The translations under genes were made by a program, and so were the position numbers. Shown here one piece after another: positions 10,317-19,733 of a DNA stretch of 64,000 bases. This DNA comes from Paenibacillus sp. MAEPY2 (GTDB lineage Bacteria > Bacillota > Bacilli > Paenibacillales > Paenibacillaceae), in the NCBI RefSeq assembly GCF_000499205.1, contig NZ_AWUK01000013.1:1-64000 (forward strand), read 5' to 3'. The notes beneath the pieces were generated by a model that did not search any database, was not told the DNA's origin, and was given only the letters and a program-made list of their open reading frames with translations. The first letter of the stretch is position 1. The number at the start of each line of letters is the position of its first letter.

Positions 10317-11006
10317 TTAATGAGAATGAAGCATATAGCCGATCCCCCGAACGGTATGAATTAATTTGACGCTCCTCCCCTTATCCACTTTCACCCGCAA
10401 ATGTTTGATATACACATCCACCACATTGGTATCCATTGCAAAATCATACCCCCACACTTCCCTTAAAATAACGCTCCGCGCACATGCCTCGTTCACATGA
10501 CGGGCCATAAACTCCAGCAGTTCGTATTCTTTCGGAGTCAATACCAGATATTCACCTGCACGACTTACACGACGTGAACGCAGATTGACCTTGAGATCAT
10601 GCACAACAATGACTTCTTCATCTTCCTGTGCAGCATGTGAGAACACACGTAAAAGATTTCGTATTCTGGCCATCATCACATTACCATGAATAGGTGCTTC
10701 CATCACATCATTAGCGCCGTAATCGAGTAATTCCACAATTAATTCAGGCGATATCTTGGGAGTAATCACAAGTAATGGAGAGGTGACACCCCTGTGTACC
10801 AAAGATTCCAGTCCACTCTTCAGGTTATCTTCATGACAGCCTTCATTTATTAATATGATCATATTGAGATTGGTTAGTGTTAGTTCAGAAAGATCGTGCA
10901 GTTCTGTCCATTCCATTTGCTCGACTTGGTACCCTTCAGCACCCAATATGCCTTGAATAAAAGAAAGCAGATCGCCCCTGCCAACCAGTAATATGGATAT
11001 TTTCAT
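10317..11006 (-). CDS. OmpR-type regulator with a degenerate receiver domain
   Basis: 229 residues. The C-terminal winged helix is well preserved (about 125-227: LTPKEYELLEFM, VDVYIKHLRVKVD, TVRGIGYML), so DNA binding by the PhoB/OmpR mode is expected. The N-terminal receiver (1-115) is not canonical: the acidic pair after beta-1 is replaced by GRGD, and the phosphoacceptor position after beta-3 reads MIILINEG with no Asp. It is therefore probably not switched by a histidine kinase, and no kinase gene adjoins it. It is transcribed alone; its targets are unknown. Confidence 0.88.
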   Translation of the reverse strand: MKISILLVGRGDLLSFIQGILGAEGYQVEQMEWTELHDLSELTLTNLNMIILINEGCHEDNLKSGLESLVHRGVTSPLLVITPKISPELIVELLDYGANDVMEAPIHGNVMMARIRNLLRVFSHAAQEDEEVIVVHDLKVNLRSRRVSRAGEYLVLTPKEYELLEFMARHVNEACARSVILREVWGYDFAMDTNVVDVYIKHLRVKVDKGRSVKLIHTVRGIGYMLHSH

Positions 11007-11120
11007 TTTTCACCCGGCCTGTCTTATACGCTGCTACCTTGGTTAGTTTCAACTACACTTGGTCTTCACATACTTGTGACCACTGTGCATCGCAGCATTC
11101 TTGTATGTTTATCATGCCGT

Positions 11121-11155
11121 AAAATGAAAAAGTCCATTCCCGGAAGGAACGGACT
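11121..11155 (-). terminator. Terminator of the thiazole operon
   Basis: Minus-strand stem AGTCCGTTCC / GGAATGGACT (one G-U), 5-nt loop, followed by TTTTTCATTTT, 25 nt after thiF. Confidence 0.9.
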
Positions 11156-11179
11156 CGAAGAATTCATTTGTTTTTATCT

Positions 11180-12229
11180 CTAACCAAAGTACCGATGAAC
11201 CAGTGTACGGGCCTCTGCCGTGTCTTTTGTTCCATGAACAAGGACGCGCCCATCCTGAAAAATGACCATCCTGTACGCTCCAGTTGTGAAAGAAACCAAA
11301 AATGGATTGGCCTCCACTTTGCCCTCATCCAGCTTACCGAGTCGATCAGCCGTATGCTGCAAATCCAATTTCATTCGCCGGGAAGGACGAATCTGTACTG
11401 TATCCCTGCCACATAATACATCTGTTTTTTCCAAGTTTGAAGCTGAGAGGTACGGATAATTTGCCTTTACTCCGCAGGAAGGACAATCTTCTTTTCTGGC
11501 ACCGTCAACGTTAATGGATATATATTCATTTCTCCACACATCGAAAGATAGCAATTTGCGTCTAAGCGCATCTGGATTACCACTAAGAAACTTCATCGCT
11601 TCAGCAGTCTGATTCGCCGTAACCATCTGCACTGCCTGAGGGATAATGCCTGACGTATCACAGGTGTCCCCACCTAACGGAACCTCACCCAACAAACAGT
11701 TTAGACAAGGGGTTTCTCCAGGCAGAAATGTGTAGGTAATTCCGTAACTGCCCACACATCCGCCATAAATCCAGGGAATGCGATACTTCTGAGACATGTC
11801 ATTTATTAAAAGCCGGGTATCAAAATTATCTGTTGCATCCATGATTAAGTCTGCATTCTGAACCAATTCTTCCAGTTCATCCACTCTAACGTCTATCACT
11901 CTACCTACAACTTCAACTGTAGAGTTAATCTCCGATAGGCGCTTCTTCGCTGCCATCGCTTTAGGCATTCGCTCAGTGGCGTCTTGCTCTGTATATAACT
12001 GTTGTCGCTGCAGGTTGCTCCACTCCACATAATCACGATCTGCAATGGTAATATGGCCAATTCCCGAACGCACCAGTGTTTCTGCAATCCCCGTGCCAAG
12101 CGCACCAGCTCCAACAATCAATACTCTGCTGTTACTCAATCGATGCTGACCTTCCTTACCGATAGGTGTGTACCGTTCCTGTCTGGAATAGCGGTCTCCC
12201 TGCTCAGAGGATTGTGTCTGATTAGTCAT
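11180..12229 (-). CDS. thiF: ThiS adenylyltransferase (ThiF/MoeB family)
   Basis: E1-like enzyme that adenylates the C-terminal glycine of ThiS so that sulfur can be loaded for thiazole synthesis. 349 residues. Nucleotide-binding [29 protein letters not shown], and zinc-ligand pairs CLNC and CPSC are present. A C-terminal extension of about 95 residues follows the second CxxC. Its start overlaps the thiG stop by 4 nt (ATGA), implying coupled translation. Position in tenI-thiO-thiS-thiG-thiF favours ThiF over MoeB. Confidence 0.93.
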   Translation of the reverse strand: MTNQTQSSEQGDRYSRQERYTPIGKEGQHRLSNSRVLIVGAGALGTGIAETLVRSGIGHITIADRDYVEWSNLQRQQLYTEQDATERMPKAMAAKKRLSEINSTVEVVGRVIDVRVDELEELVQNADLIMDATDNFDTRLLINDMSQKYRIPWIYGGCVGSYGITYTFLPGETPCLNCLLGEVPLGGDTCDTSGIIPQAVQMVTANQTAEAMKFLSGNPDALRRKLLSFDVWRNEYISINVDGARKEDCPSCGVKANYPYLSASNLEKTDVLCGRDTVQIRPSRRMKLDLQHTADRLGKLDEGKVEANPFLVSFTTGAYRMVIFQDGRVLVHGTKDTAEARTLVHRYFG

Positions 12230-12993
12230 GTATGAACCATTCCTTCCGCCGGACTACTCGCCGCTGCATAGCGCTTGACGGGAATCATGCCTGCCTCATA
12301 AGCCAGTCTGCCTGCTTCAACCCCCATTCGCATTGCTTTTGCCATCTTTACCGGGTCCCCAGATCCGGAGACAGCCGTATTCAACAATACACCGTCAGCT
12401 CCCAGCTCCATCGCATGAGCAGCGTCTTTTGGTGAACGAAGTCCTGCATCCACAATGACAGGAACGACGGCTTGTTCAATAATAATCTCCAGATTATAGG
12501 GATTAATAATTCCTCTCCCCGCCCCTATGGGCGAAGCCCCAGGCATAACGGCATGTACGCCGAGTAGTTGCAATCGTTTGGCCAGAATAACATCATCCGA
12601 GATATAAGGCAGTACCGTAAAGCCCTTTTCAAGCAAGATCTCGCAAGCTTTATAGGTTTCAATCGGGTCAGGAAGCAATGTGATTCCATCGCCGATGACT
12701 TCCACTTTTATCATATCACAAAGTCCTGAAGCCCGAGCTAATTCTGCGATTCGCACCGCCTCCTCTGCCGTTGAAGCACCCGCTGTATTAGGAAGCAGGG
12801 TATACTTTTTCAAATCCAGTGTATCCAGAAAATGCTGTTTGTTGCGATCTTCCAGATTCAAACGCCGAACTGCAAACGTTAACACTTCCGTACCCGAGGC
12901 TTCAACTGCCTGGCTCTGCACTTCCAAATCCGAAAATTTGCCTGTACCCAGAAGTAACCTGGACTCAAACGTATAATTTCCAATCCTCAACAT
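12226..12993 (-). CDS. thiG: Thiazole synthase
   Basis: TIM-barrel enzyme that makes the thiazole phosphate from deoxyxylulose 5-phosphate, dehydroglycine from ThiO and sulfur from ThiS thiocarboxylate. 255 residues, standard length. The Schiff-base lysine region is MIKVEVIGD, and phosphate-binding motifs such as [26 protein letters not shown] are present in two adjoining parts. It lies 3 bp after thiS. Confidence 0.97.
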   Translation of the reverse strand: MLRIGNYTFESRLLLGTGKFSDLEVQSQAVEASGTEVLTFAVRRLNLEDRNKQHFLDTLDLKKYTLLPNTAGASTAEEAVRIAELARASGLCDMIKVEVIGDGITLLPDPIETYKACEILLEKGFTVLPYISDDVILAKRLQLLGVHAVMPGASPIGAGRGIINPYNLEIIIEQAVVPVIVDAGLRSPKDAAHAMELGADGVLLNTAVSGSGDPVKMAKAMRMGVEAGRLAYEAGMIPVKRYAAASSPAEGMVHT

Positions 12994-12996
12994 CGT

Positions 12997-13200
12997 TCAA
13001 CCGCCTCCCACAAAATGTACAATTTCAATTCGATCTCCGTCTCTTAACGTTGTCGTTTCATGATATTCACGTGTTAAAATTTGCCGATTCAATTCAACTA
13101 CCACGGTTTTCACTTGCAGATTAAACGAATGGAGTAATTTGTCCACACGATTTAAACGATCTTCAATATGCATGCTTTGTCCGTTGACAATGATTTTCAC
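12997..13200 (-). CDS. thiS: Sulfur carrier protein ThiS
   Basis: 67-residue ubiquitin-fold sulfur carrier. It ends in VGGG, so the C-terminal Gly-Gly needed for adenylation by ThiF and thiocarboxylate formation is present. The beta-grasp pattern (MKIIVNGQ, DGDRIEIVHFV) is clear. Its start overlaps the thiO stop by 4 nt. Confidence 0.95.
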   Translation of the reverse strand: MKIIVNGQSMHIEDRLNRVDKLLHSFNLQVKTVVVELNRQILTREYHETTTLRDGDRIEIVHFVGGG

Positions 13201-14426
13201 TGCAATATCTCCTTTCGGTTTAACCGTTCCGGACTTAGGTCCTGAATACCCAGCTCTTTCGAGGTTTTACCATTAATTAAGTCAGCCATTAAGCTGCCCG
13301 TGATCGCACTAAGCAGTATGCCATTACGATAGTGTCCAAAAGCAGCGAATAAACCCGGAACACTTTCACAAACACCCACATAAGGCAACCCATCCGGAGT
13401 CGAAGGACGTACTCCCGCCCACGCTCGGATAAAATGTGCTTCCTTCAAACCAGGCACCCAATTTGTCGCGGCTGCAAGCAGCTTCTGAATGCCTTGAACG
13501 GAGACCTTCATGTCTGTTCTTCCAGGAAGACTTGTCGCACCAATCCACACTTCTCCATTCGCTTTGGGAACAATATATATATCCTCTGCATACACCGTTT
13601 TGTCAGGTCTGTAACCGACATGGTGGGGTGAGAACTGCACCGCTGCAATTTCACCCTTCACAGGCAAAACAGGTACACCAAGGCTCACTTGTCTCATCAA
13701 TTCTTCGCCTTGTAACCCTGTAGCGATAATGACATTTCTCGATGTCATTGTTCCAATTGAAGTCTCAATACCTTGCACTCCATTCATGTCCGTACGCAAA
13801 CAGACATTCTGCACACCTTCCATCACCCTGGCACCCAGGGCTTGAGCCGATCTGACATAAGCCTGCGTTAGATTGACAGGAAGAACCTCGCTCTCGGAAG
13901 GTCTGTAATATGCGCCATACGTATCCCTGTTTAACCATGATGCTTCTTGTTGGACAGCCACACGATCCCACCAAATATGTTCTGTAGATAAGGAAGACGA
14001 TCGGTTATTCTTGTAACTGCTGACCTCACTGTATGAACGGAAAGGAGTAATAAATCCATGCTGTTGCAAACCCATTTCCACTCCGCTAAGTGAATGGATT
14101 CGCTCCTTCTGCTCGTGAAGTAATGCTCTACTCTGCCGCGCAAGCTTCGCCATCACAGCATGAGTGAATTCCTCGCTGTCCGCAGCAAGCATCCCGGCAG
14201 CTGCACAGGAAGTCCCCCCGGCGATCCGCGCACGCTCAACCAAAAGAACGTCATGGCCTCGAGTTGCGAGTTCACATGCAATGGCACATCCGATAACTCC
14301 TCCGCCTACAATAATGGTTTCTGCATGAAGCTTGCCACGAATCTCCGCTCCAACTTTACTCCTGGATACTGTCCCTGGATGATAACCTGAACGATTCCTG
14401 CTCCGGCTTCTTGCTTCCTCACTCAT
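13197..14426 (-). CDS. thiO: Glycine oxidase
   Basis: FAD enzyme that oxidises glycine to the imine used by ThiG. 409 residues. The dinucleotide-binding motif IIVGGGVIGCAIACELA begins only at about residue 39. The preceding 35 residues are Arg/Ser-rich and not needed for the family fold, so the true start may be further in. The C-terminal GHYRNGILLS motif is typical of ThiO. It sits between tenI (4 bp away) and thiS. Confidence 0.93.
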   Translation of the reverse strand: MSEEARSRSRNRSGYHPGTVSRSKVGAEIRGKLHAETIIVGGGVIGCAIACELATRGHDVLLVERARIAGGTSCAAAGMLAADSEEFTHAVMAKLARQSRALLHEQKERIHSLSGVEMGLQQHGFITPFRSYSEVSSYKNNRSSSLSTEHIWWDRVAVQQEASWLNRDTYGAYYRPSESEVLPVNLTQAYVRSAQALGARVMEGVQNVCLRTDMNGVQGIETSIGTMTSRNVIIATGLQGEELMRQVSLGVPVLPVKGEIAAVQFSPHHVGYRPDKTVYAEDIYIVPKANGEVWIGATSLPGRTDMKVSVQGIQKLLAAATNWVPGLKEAHFIRAWAGVRPSTPDGLPYVGVCESVPGLFAAFGHYRNGILLSAITGSLMADLINGKTSKELGIQDLSPERLNRKEILQ

Positions 14427-14430
14427 GTTT

Positions 14431-15093
14431 TCAGCTCCTCGGTTCGGCGTTCTCTGAATCCCTGATTGCCTGCCGCAATGAAGCGGCAGCCAGCTCCGGC
14501 TTGCTGTTCATCCAAATGGTTGAGATTACCGCAGCACCTTTGGCACCCGCAGTACGAATAGCCCTGATATTCTCCGGTCTAATCCCGCCAATTGCAATCA
14601 CTGGAATCGAAACATTGGAGCATACTTCAGCCAACGCAATAAGTCCTCTAGGTTCGCAATTCGGTTTACTATTGGATTCGTATACATGCCCGTAAAAGAG
14701 ATAATCCGCTCCACGTTCTTCTGCAACTTTTGCTTCTTTCAGAGAATGAACCGACACGCCTACACGAAGCCGGTTCAGTCGATTTAACTCAGCCAGATCA
14801 TAGCCTTGAATAGCTGCTTGACCCCAATGCACACCACCCAACCACGCTTGTTGAGCCAGCTGATCTAAGCCGTTCATAACGATTCGTTTAGATGGAACAC
14901 CTTGTGTTTCTAGACTTTGCGCCCAATACATCTGCTGCTCAAGGGTCAGCCTTTTTTCCCGAATGTGGATATAATCGACCCATCGCCACACTTTCTTAGC
15001 CGTATCCAGAAAAGAGTCCATGTCTCCCTTACCTGGTGAAACCAGATGCAGTTCGAATGATTGTGTTGTTACATGTTCATGGAAGATTGCCGT
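14431..15093 (-). CDS. tenI: Thiazole tautomerase (start codon unclear)
   Basis: ThiE-like TIM barrel, read as TenI, which aromatises the thiazole product of ThiG. Beta-strands FELHLVSPG, VDYIHIREKR, GVHWGQ, DYLFYGHVYES and IPVIAIGGI with its phosphate loop are all present. The start is a puzzle. After the riboswitch terminator there is a strong AGAGGAGGG (15102-15110), but no ATG, GTG or TTG in frame before the first beta-strand. ACG (15093) lies 8 nt after that site and ATC (15085-15087) lies 14 nt after it. An in-frame GTG at 15150 lies inside the terminator stem and is unlikely. Either an unusual start codon is used, or a base is missing here. Confidence 0.85.
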   Translation of the reverse strand, partial: TAIFHEHVTTQSFELHLVSPGKGDMDSFLDTAKKVWRWVDYIHIREKRLTLEQQMYWAQSLETQGVPSKRIVMNGLDQLAQQAWLGGVHWGQAAIQGYDLAELNRLNRLRVGVSVHSLKEAKVAEERGADYLFYGHVYESNSKPNCEPRGLIALAEVCSNVSIPVIAIGGIRPENIRAIRTAGAKGAAVISTIWMNSKPELAAASLRQAIRDSENAEPRS

Positions 15094-15138
15094 CCTGTTC
15101 GCCCTCCTCTTGCGTGCATTAAGCTGATATAAAACAAC

Positions 15139-15170
15139 AAAAAAAGCCACTCCCGTAGGGGAGTGGCCAC
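15139..15170 (-). terminator. Riboswitch expression-platform terminator
   Basis: Minus-strand stem GGCCACTCCC / GGGAGTGGC with a tight loop and seven T, between the TPP aptamer and tenI. This is the off-state hairpin of a transcription-terminating thi riboswitch. The aptamer's 3' end carries GGGAAGTGG, which resembles the stem's GGGAGTGG arm and may take part in the alternative fold. Confidence 0.88.
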
Positions 15171-15347
15171 GAATTTAAAATTCATGATCAACTGAATGAC
15201 TGTCACATGCAATTACTCTATACATAACGTATAACCAACTATAAAAACGATCCATAGTCGCAACGTAGTATACCTGAAACCGCATGATTCATCTTGCAGG
15301 CAATATCGCAAAGTCAACGATAACGCCCTTTGTCATTAGCTGAAACG

Positions 15348-15440
15348 CGCCACTTCCCTACGCTGGTATGATCCAGATCAGGTGCAAAGGGTCCGGAATC
15401 GCATTCTTCCATCTCAGCCGCATCGTGCGGCCCCCCTAGT
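15348..15440 (-). promoter_or_regulatory. TPP riboswitch (Thi-box)
   Basis: The minus strand carries the conserved aptamer elements in order: a 5' GGGG-rich P1/P2 strand, GCGGCTGAGAT, GGACCCTTTGCACCTGATC, TGGATCATACCAGC and GTAGGGAA. It lies about 250 nt before tenI and controls tenI-thiO-thiS-thiG-thiF: bound thiamine diphosphate should favour the terminator at 15139. Confidence 0.96.
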
Positions 15441-15461
15441 GTTCATATGAAGCTGTAGCCT

Positions 15462-15490
15462 ATGTTACCATAGACACCTTTTTTTGTCAC
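15462..15490 (-). promoter_or_regulatory. Promoter of the thiazole operon
   Basis: GTGACA (15485-15490) and TAACAT (15462-15467) are 17 bp apart on the minus strand, placing transcription start just before the aptamer. A moderate consensus match. Confidence 0.5.
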
Positions 15491-15572
15491 CGTTACATTT
15501 CCAATTATTACGTTGTTTATCCATTGCTGAAGACAATGAAGTTATCGAAGTAGCTTTTCTGGTTTAAAGAAA

Positions 15573-17123
15573 CTATTGTTTCTCGGACCAAGCTTCAACA
15601 TCCCACGTTTTGGTTACCCAGCCTTCATAAAATTCAGGTTCATGGGATACAAGCAGCACGGTACCCTTGAATTCTTGCAAGGCACGTTTCAGCTCTGCTT
15701 TGGCCGTCACATCCAAATGGTTCGTAGGCTCATCGAACAAAATCCAGTTACTTTCACGCATCAGAAGCTTACACAAACGAACCTTCGCTTGCTCTCCACC
15801 ACTAAGCGCGTTAAGCGGACGGGTGATATGCTCATTTTTCAATCCACAACGTGCGAGATGGCCCCGGACTTCATTCTGTGTCAGATGAGAAAATTCATTC
15901 CAAACATCTTCAATCGGGGTAATATTACCTGCACGTACTTCCTGTTCGAAATACGCTGTTTCCAAATAATCACCCAAGAAAGTCTTACCACTGAGAGGTG
16001 GAATTTTCCCCAAAATGGTCTTGAGCAGTGTTGATTTACCTACACCGTTACATCCAACAATAGCAATTTTCTCGCCACGCTCGATCGTCATCGTCATTTT
16101 GGGCAACAATGCATACGAATATCCAATCTCAAAATCAATACCCTCAAAGACCGTTTTACTGCTCGCTCGGGCATCCTTGAAATTAAACGTGGGTTTGGCT
16201 GCTTCGTCTGGACGATCAATCCGTTCAATCTTACCGAGCTGCTTCTCACGGCTCTTGGCACGACCGGAAGTGGAAGCGCGGGCTTTGTTCCGCTGAATGA
16301 AATCTTCCTGCTTCTTGATATACTCCTGCTGTTTCTCATAAGCGTCAATATGTTGGGCCTTATTCATGTCAGCCATTTCAAGGAATTTGTTATAGTTGGC
16401 TGCATAACGCGTCAACTTGGCAAATTCCAAATGATAAATAACGTTAACGACCTCATTCATAAATTCCGTATCATGTGAGATCAGAATAAACGCGTACGGG
16501 TAATCCTTCAGGTAGCGCGTCAGCCATTCAATGTGTTCCACATCGAGATAGTTCGTCGGCTCATCCAGAAGAAGAGCAGTGGGTTTCTCGAGTAAAAGCT
16601 TGGCAAGCAATACCTTTGTACGTTGACCACCACTAAGCGCAGCCACGTCACGATCCAGACCGATGGCGGACAAGCCAAGTCCATTCGCCATCTCTTCCAC
16701 TTTCACATCAATCAGATAAAAATCACCTTGCTCCAATTGCTCCTGAATGTCACCCATTTCTTCCAGCAACAATTCGAGCTTGTCCGGATCGGCGTCTGCC
16801 ATCTGATCCGTAATGGACATCATTTCTTTCTCCAACTCAAGCAAGGGCAGAAACGCATCCTTTAACACGTCACGAATCGTTTTTCCTGGCGTGAGCTTGG
16901 TATGCTGATCCAGATATCCATAACGAACTTTGGGGGTCCATTCGACCTTCCCTTCGTCCTTTAACAATTTCCCGGTAAGGATGTTCATCAGTGTGGACTT
17001 GCCCACACCATTTGCACCAACAAGGCCTACACGCTCTCCGGCAAGTAAACGAAAAGATACATTTTTAAATAACGTGCGGTCTCCAAAATTGTGACTCACG
17101 TTCTCTACTGACAATAAACTCAT
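15573..17123 (-). CDS. ABC-F family ATPase
   Basis: 516-residue soluble protein with two ABC ATPase domains and no membrane segment. Walker A motifs GANGVGKST (about 36) and GCNGVGKST (about 355), signature motifs LSGGQ and LSGGE, and Walker B LLLDEPTNYLD and ILFDEPTNHLD are visible. The inter-domain linker is charged (YEKQQEYIKKQEDFIQRNK). ABC-F proteins act on the ribosome as translation factors or give antibiotic resistance by target protection. The standard length and chromosomal context suggest the housekeeping YkpA/YbiT-like group, but a resistance role cannot be excluded from sequence. Confidence 0.92.
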   Translation of the reverse strand: MSLLSVENVSHNFGDRTLFKNVSFRLLAGERVGLVGANGVGKSTLMNILTGKLLKDEGKVEWTPKVRYGYLDQHTKLTPGKTIRDVLKDAFLPLLELEKEMMSITDQMADADPDKLELLLEEMGDIQEQLEQGDFYLIDVKVEEMANGLGLSAIGLDRDVAALSGGQRTKVLLAKLLLEKPTALLLDEPTNYLDVEHIEWLTRYLKDYPYAFILISHDTEFMNEVVNVIYHLEFAKLTRYAANYNKFLEMADMNKAQHIDAYEKQQEYIKKQEDFIQRNKARASTSGRAKSREKQLGKIERIDRPDEAAKPTFNFKDARASSKTVFEGIDFEIGYSYALLPKMTMTIERGEKIAIVGCNGVGKSTLLKTILGKIPPLSGKTFLGDYLETAYFEQEVRAGNITPIEDVWNEFSHLTQNEVRGHLARCGLKNEHITRPLNALSGGEQAKVRLCKLLMRESNWILFDEPTNHLDVTAKAELKRALQEFKGTVLLVSHEPEFYEGWVTKTWDVEAWSEKQ

Positions 17124-17255
17124 AAGATGAGGTTGCTCCTATCTATTGGACATTACTATCGTTCCGAAACCCTATTTTAGCACAGGTGTTGCCTTTTCTG
17201 AAAGTAATGTAAACATCTCATGCAATCTTGCTTTTATATTACAAACAAACTGCCA

Positions 17256-18239
17256 TTAATTCGTGGAACAGTTATACTCAAAATAACCTTGCGCTGCCGC
17301 TTGTTTGGCATATGTAAACACTTCTTCCGCTCTGTAACCATTGTTACAGGTAGAAGGGTAATAATATTTGATTCCACTCAACGGATCAACTCCGCCAACA
17401 ATCGCTGTTTTCTTCACCAGTCTGCCACCACCAATGGCATAATTGTTAGTTTTTTGGTTACCTACAGGTATTCCTTGGATAAAAGCCATAAGCCCCGTGT
17501 CATTAATCGAGTTGTACCAGTCTTCCTGAGAAATCAAAGGCATCGTAAAGGTATAGGAAACACCATTCTTTCTCGCAAACTCATTATGCCTGTTAATTAC
17601 ATCTGCTAAATCTTCCTGCACACTTGTCACGATCCGGCTTCGTCTGATCTGCTCAAACGTCTCTGCATTTTGAAGAAGAGGGATACGTGTGACGGAGGCC
17701 AGTTCTTTCTGGAAACCCTCCACCCACTTGCCCAAGTCTGCATCATAGGCATATACATACCCATCGAGTGTGAAGTTAATACTGCTACCATTTGAATCCG
17801 AATATGTATAGGGCTTTTTGGGACTCCAAACCTGTCGGAATGTATCTTCAAGGTTACCGGTCATTTCTGTTTCGTTCGCCAAAATATAGTAACCATCATA
17901 ATCCAGCACGACTATTGCAGGAATGTAATTAAACATGGTTCGTATAGCAATAGGATCATCCTGAATCCCCATATTTAGTGCCATGGTTTGGGTAAACGTA
18001 GTCAAAGCAAGATCTTTGTCCGCTTTAACAAATTTGGTCGAATCATACCCTGCTTCATCGTTTTGCTTCTCATTTTGATGCATCACAGCCCCTGCATCCA
18101 GTACAGCAGTATGAAGTGCCATCTTATATCGATTGCTTAAATATTGAGCCTCTTGGGCATTGTTTGTATTGTGAGATATAACCCAAAATATAGGTAAAAA
18201 GATAAGCACAAACACAATGGAAAGATCAGTAATCTTCAT
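17256..18239 (-). CDS. Membrane-anchored protein of the Tad-like operon (last gene)
   Basis: Start chosen at MKITDLSIVF, downstream of GGAGG; a longer frame begins six codons upstream. 327 residues: one N-terminal membrane helix (about 5-25), then an extracellular-type globular region rich in Tyr, Ser and Asn, with two cysteines near the C-terminus (CNNGYR and FEYNCSTN) that could form a disulfide. I recognise no named family. As the last gene of the operon, downstream of the F-type membrane platform, it may be a minor pilin or surface component. Its start overlaps the previous gene by 14 bp. Confidence 0.7.
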   Translation of the reverse strand: MKITDLSIVFVLIFLPIFWVISHNTNNAQEAQYLSNRYKMALHTAVLDAGAVMHQNEKQNDEAGYDSTKFVKADKDLALTTFTQTMALNMGIQDDPIAIRTMFNYIPAIVVLDYDGYYILANETEMTGNLEDTFRQVWSPKKPYTYSDSNGSSINFTLDGYVYAYDADLGKWVEGFQKELASVTRIPLLQNAETFEQIRRSRIVTSVQEDLADVINRHNEFARKNGVSYTFTMPLISQEDWYNSINDTGLMAFIQGIPVGNQKTNNYAIGGGRLVKKTAIVGGVDPLSGIKYYYPSTCNNGYRAEEVFTYAKQAAAQGYFEYNCSTN

Positions 18240-18777
18240 TGAGCACCATACCTCCATATGTGGTAAACACCGCTGCAGCCTGCGCAGACCCGTTCAACCA
18301 CTCACGAATCAGCATGGCAGGTGTACGATTGGTATTTTTGACGGTTACTGTGAAGAAATCACCCATTGCCAGTGTATATCTACGCCCTGGATCGTCTGAA
18401 GCCAGCAAACCAGAAGAAGGAAACAGCTTTGCTTTGATCTGAGCTGAATAATAGCCATCCTGCACAGTTTCATAGGTTCCTGAGAATGTACTCTGATCCA
18501 TCGGATCTGAATAATGAGGTACATATTTTTTGTGCGAATGTTCCATGGCAATCTCATAGGCGTTACCCGTTCGAGCCATCTGCTCTTCAAACTCTGCATA
18601 CATGCCAGGTGAAATATATCCCTTTGTTCTGACCGCATCAACAAAACGTGTAACCGTCTGAACAACGGTCATTCGTGCCATGTCATCCTGTCGATCCGCA
18701 GTCTCGGCTGCCGGGTATACATAAAGCAAAATCACTGCCAGCAAAACTGCTAGCAGCTTGGATGCGGCATTAATCAA
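18226..18777 (-). CDS. Minor pilin-like membrane protein of the Tad-like operon
   Basis: 183 residues from a TTG start 10 nt after GGAAGGAGG. The N-terminal helix LLAVLLAVILLYVYP is followed by a helical stretch and a beta-rich domain (FSGTYETVQDGYYSAQIKA). This is the single-helix plus globular-head layout of TadE/TadF-type pseudopilins. It overlaps its neighbours on both sides, so translation is probably coupled. The function is inferred from context only. Confidence 0.65.
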   Translation of the reverse strand: MINAASKLLAVLLAVILLYVYPAAETADRQDDMARMTVVQTVTRFVDAVRTKGYISPGMYAEFEEQMARTGNAYEIAMEHSHKKYVPHYSDPMDQSTFSGTYETVQDGYYSAQIKAKLFPSSGLLASDDPGRRYTLAMGDFFTVTVKNTNRTPAMLIREWLNGSAQAAAVFTTYGGMVLNEDY

Positions 18778-19172
18778 GGTGTACTGGCCTCCTTCCAAAA
18801 TGCAATCTTCAGCAGTTCACCAGCCTCACTTCTTATGAACTCAGGTCTATACGAAGCACTAAGCAGGACAGGTATGGTTGCTCTTCTGTTTACAAGGGGA
18901 TCAATGACGTATGCATTCCCGTCTACCTCTACGCTGACCATTGTCCCTGTCATTTGTCTCACAGTGTGTATGACCTCAGCACCACTATAACGGGTTGGTT
19001 CACTGATGCGTAAAGTAGTGGTCAGCCGCCCTTCCATCTCTGCTGTCGTCTGCACCCTGTGACTCAGAGCGTCTGATAGAACCCTAACATTTTTCTGCCC
19101 GTACAGGCAGGCTGTCACAAAAAGGACAACCGCCGTACAGAACAACATGAGCTGCTGTGTATTCTGGGACAT
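18774..19172 (-). CDS. Small single-helix protein of the Tad-like operon
   Basis: 132 residues from an ATG preceded by AGGAGTTGG. One N-terminal membrane helix (LMLFCTAVVLFVTACLYG) is followed by a short, mostly beta-strand domain. No known motif. Size, topology and position between two similar genes suggest another minor pilin or assembly factor. Confidence 0.6.
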   Translation of the reverse strand: MSQNTQQLMLFCTAVVLFVTACLYGQKNVRVLSDALSHRVQTTAEMEGRLTTTLRISEPTRYSGAEVIHTVRQMTGTMVSVEVDGNAYVIDPLVNRRATIPVLLSASYRPEFIRSEAGELLKIAFWKEASTP

Positions 19173-19188
19173 CTTAAACCAACTCCTG

Positions 19189-19674
19189 TCAGGATTGCTG
19201 GAAAATAAGCCCTCTAACCACATTGGATCTGTCTTTTACAATAATTGCTTTGAATTTACCGCTTGGATTGACATACTGATTATCTTTTTCACTCATGGTC
19301 TGGTTGATAACGCCCACTTTCTCGTCAGGTTTAATAACAGAGCCATAATCCGCATTATTGAGATCCTGGGAAATGTTTAACTGATTACCATACCATTGTC
19401 CTCCTTTATTTTTACCTGTAATAACTTGAATCCCGAATTGATCCTTGTCCGCATATTTACGCAACGCGTTCGTAACCTGTGATCCGCTAATGGTAGTTCC
19501 GTCATAAACCGTAAATGCAGCTTGGGACAACTCGGTCTGGATATCGGCAAAATTGTTTTGTGCCGTTTTGGTCGCCTCCTGAGCCGAAATAAACAACAAA
19601 ACTACAATTGTAATAAGGGCGATGGTCAGAAAGATGCCTGCTGCCACCTTTAAAGCGCTTGATGCATTGTTCAT
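19189..19674 (-). CDS. Candidate pilin or pseudopilin of the Tad-like operon
   Basis: 161 residues. A short polar N-terminus with one lysine (MNNASSALK) precedes a long hydrophobic helix (VAAGIFLTIALITIVVLLF), then a heptad-like amphipathic stretch and a soluble domain. This resembles type IV pilin architecture, but no clear prepilin cleavage motif with Glu at +5 is visible and no prepilin peptidase gene is in the operon. It may be an uncleaved minor subunit. TAGGAGG lies 7 nt before the ATG. Confidence 0.65.
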   Translation of the reverse strand: MNNASSALKVAAGIFLTIALITIVVLLFISAQEATKTAQNNFADIQTELSQAAFTVYDGTTISGSQVTNALRKYADKDQFGIQVITGKNKGGQWYGNQLNISQDLNNADYGSVIKPDEKVGVINQTMSEKDNQYVNPSGKFKAIIVKDRSNVVRGLIFQQS

Positions 19675-19733
19675 GATAAATCCTCCTAAATATATTGTTT
19701 TTAATTTATTTCAGACTGTGACGTACATGATCG

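Noticed and set aside
17256..18239. Annotation of the Tad-like operon's last gene as a transporter permease or enzyme
   Set aside because: Only one membrane helix and no catalytic motif are visible; context supports a surface component.
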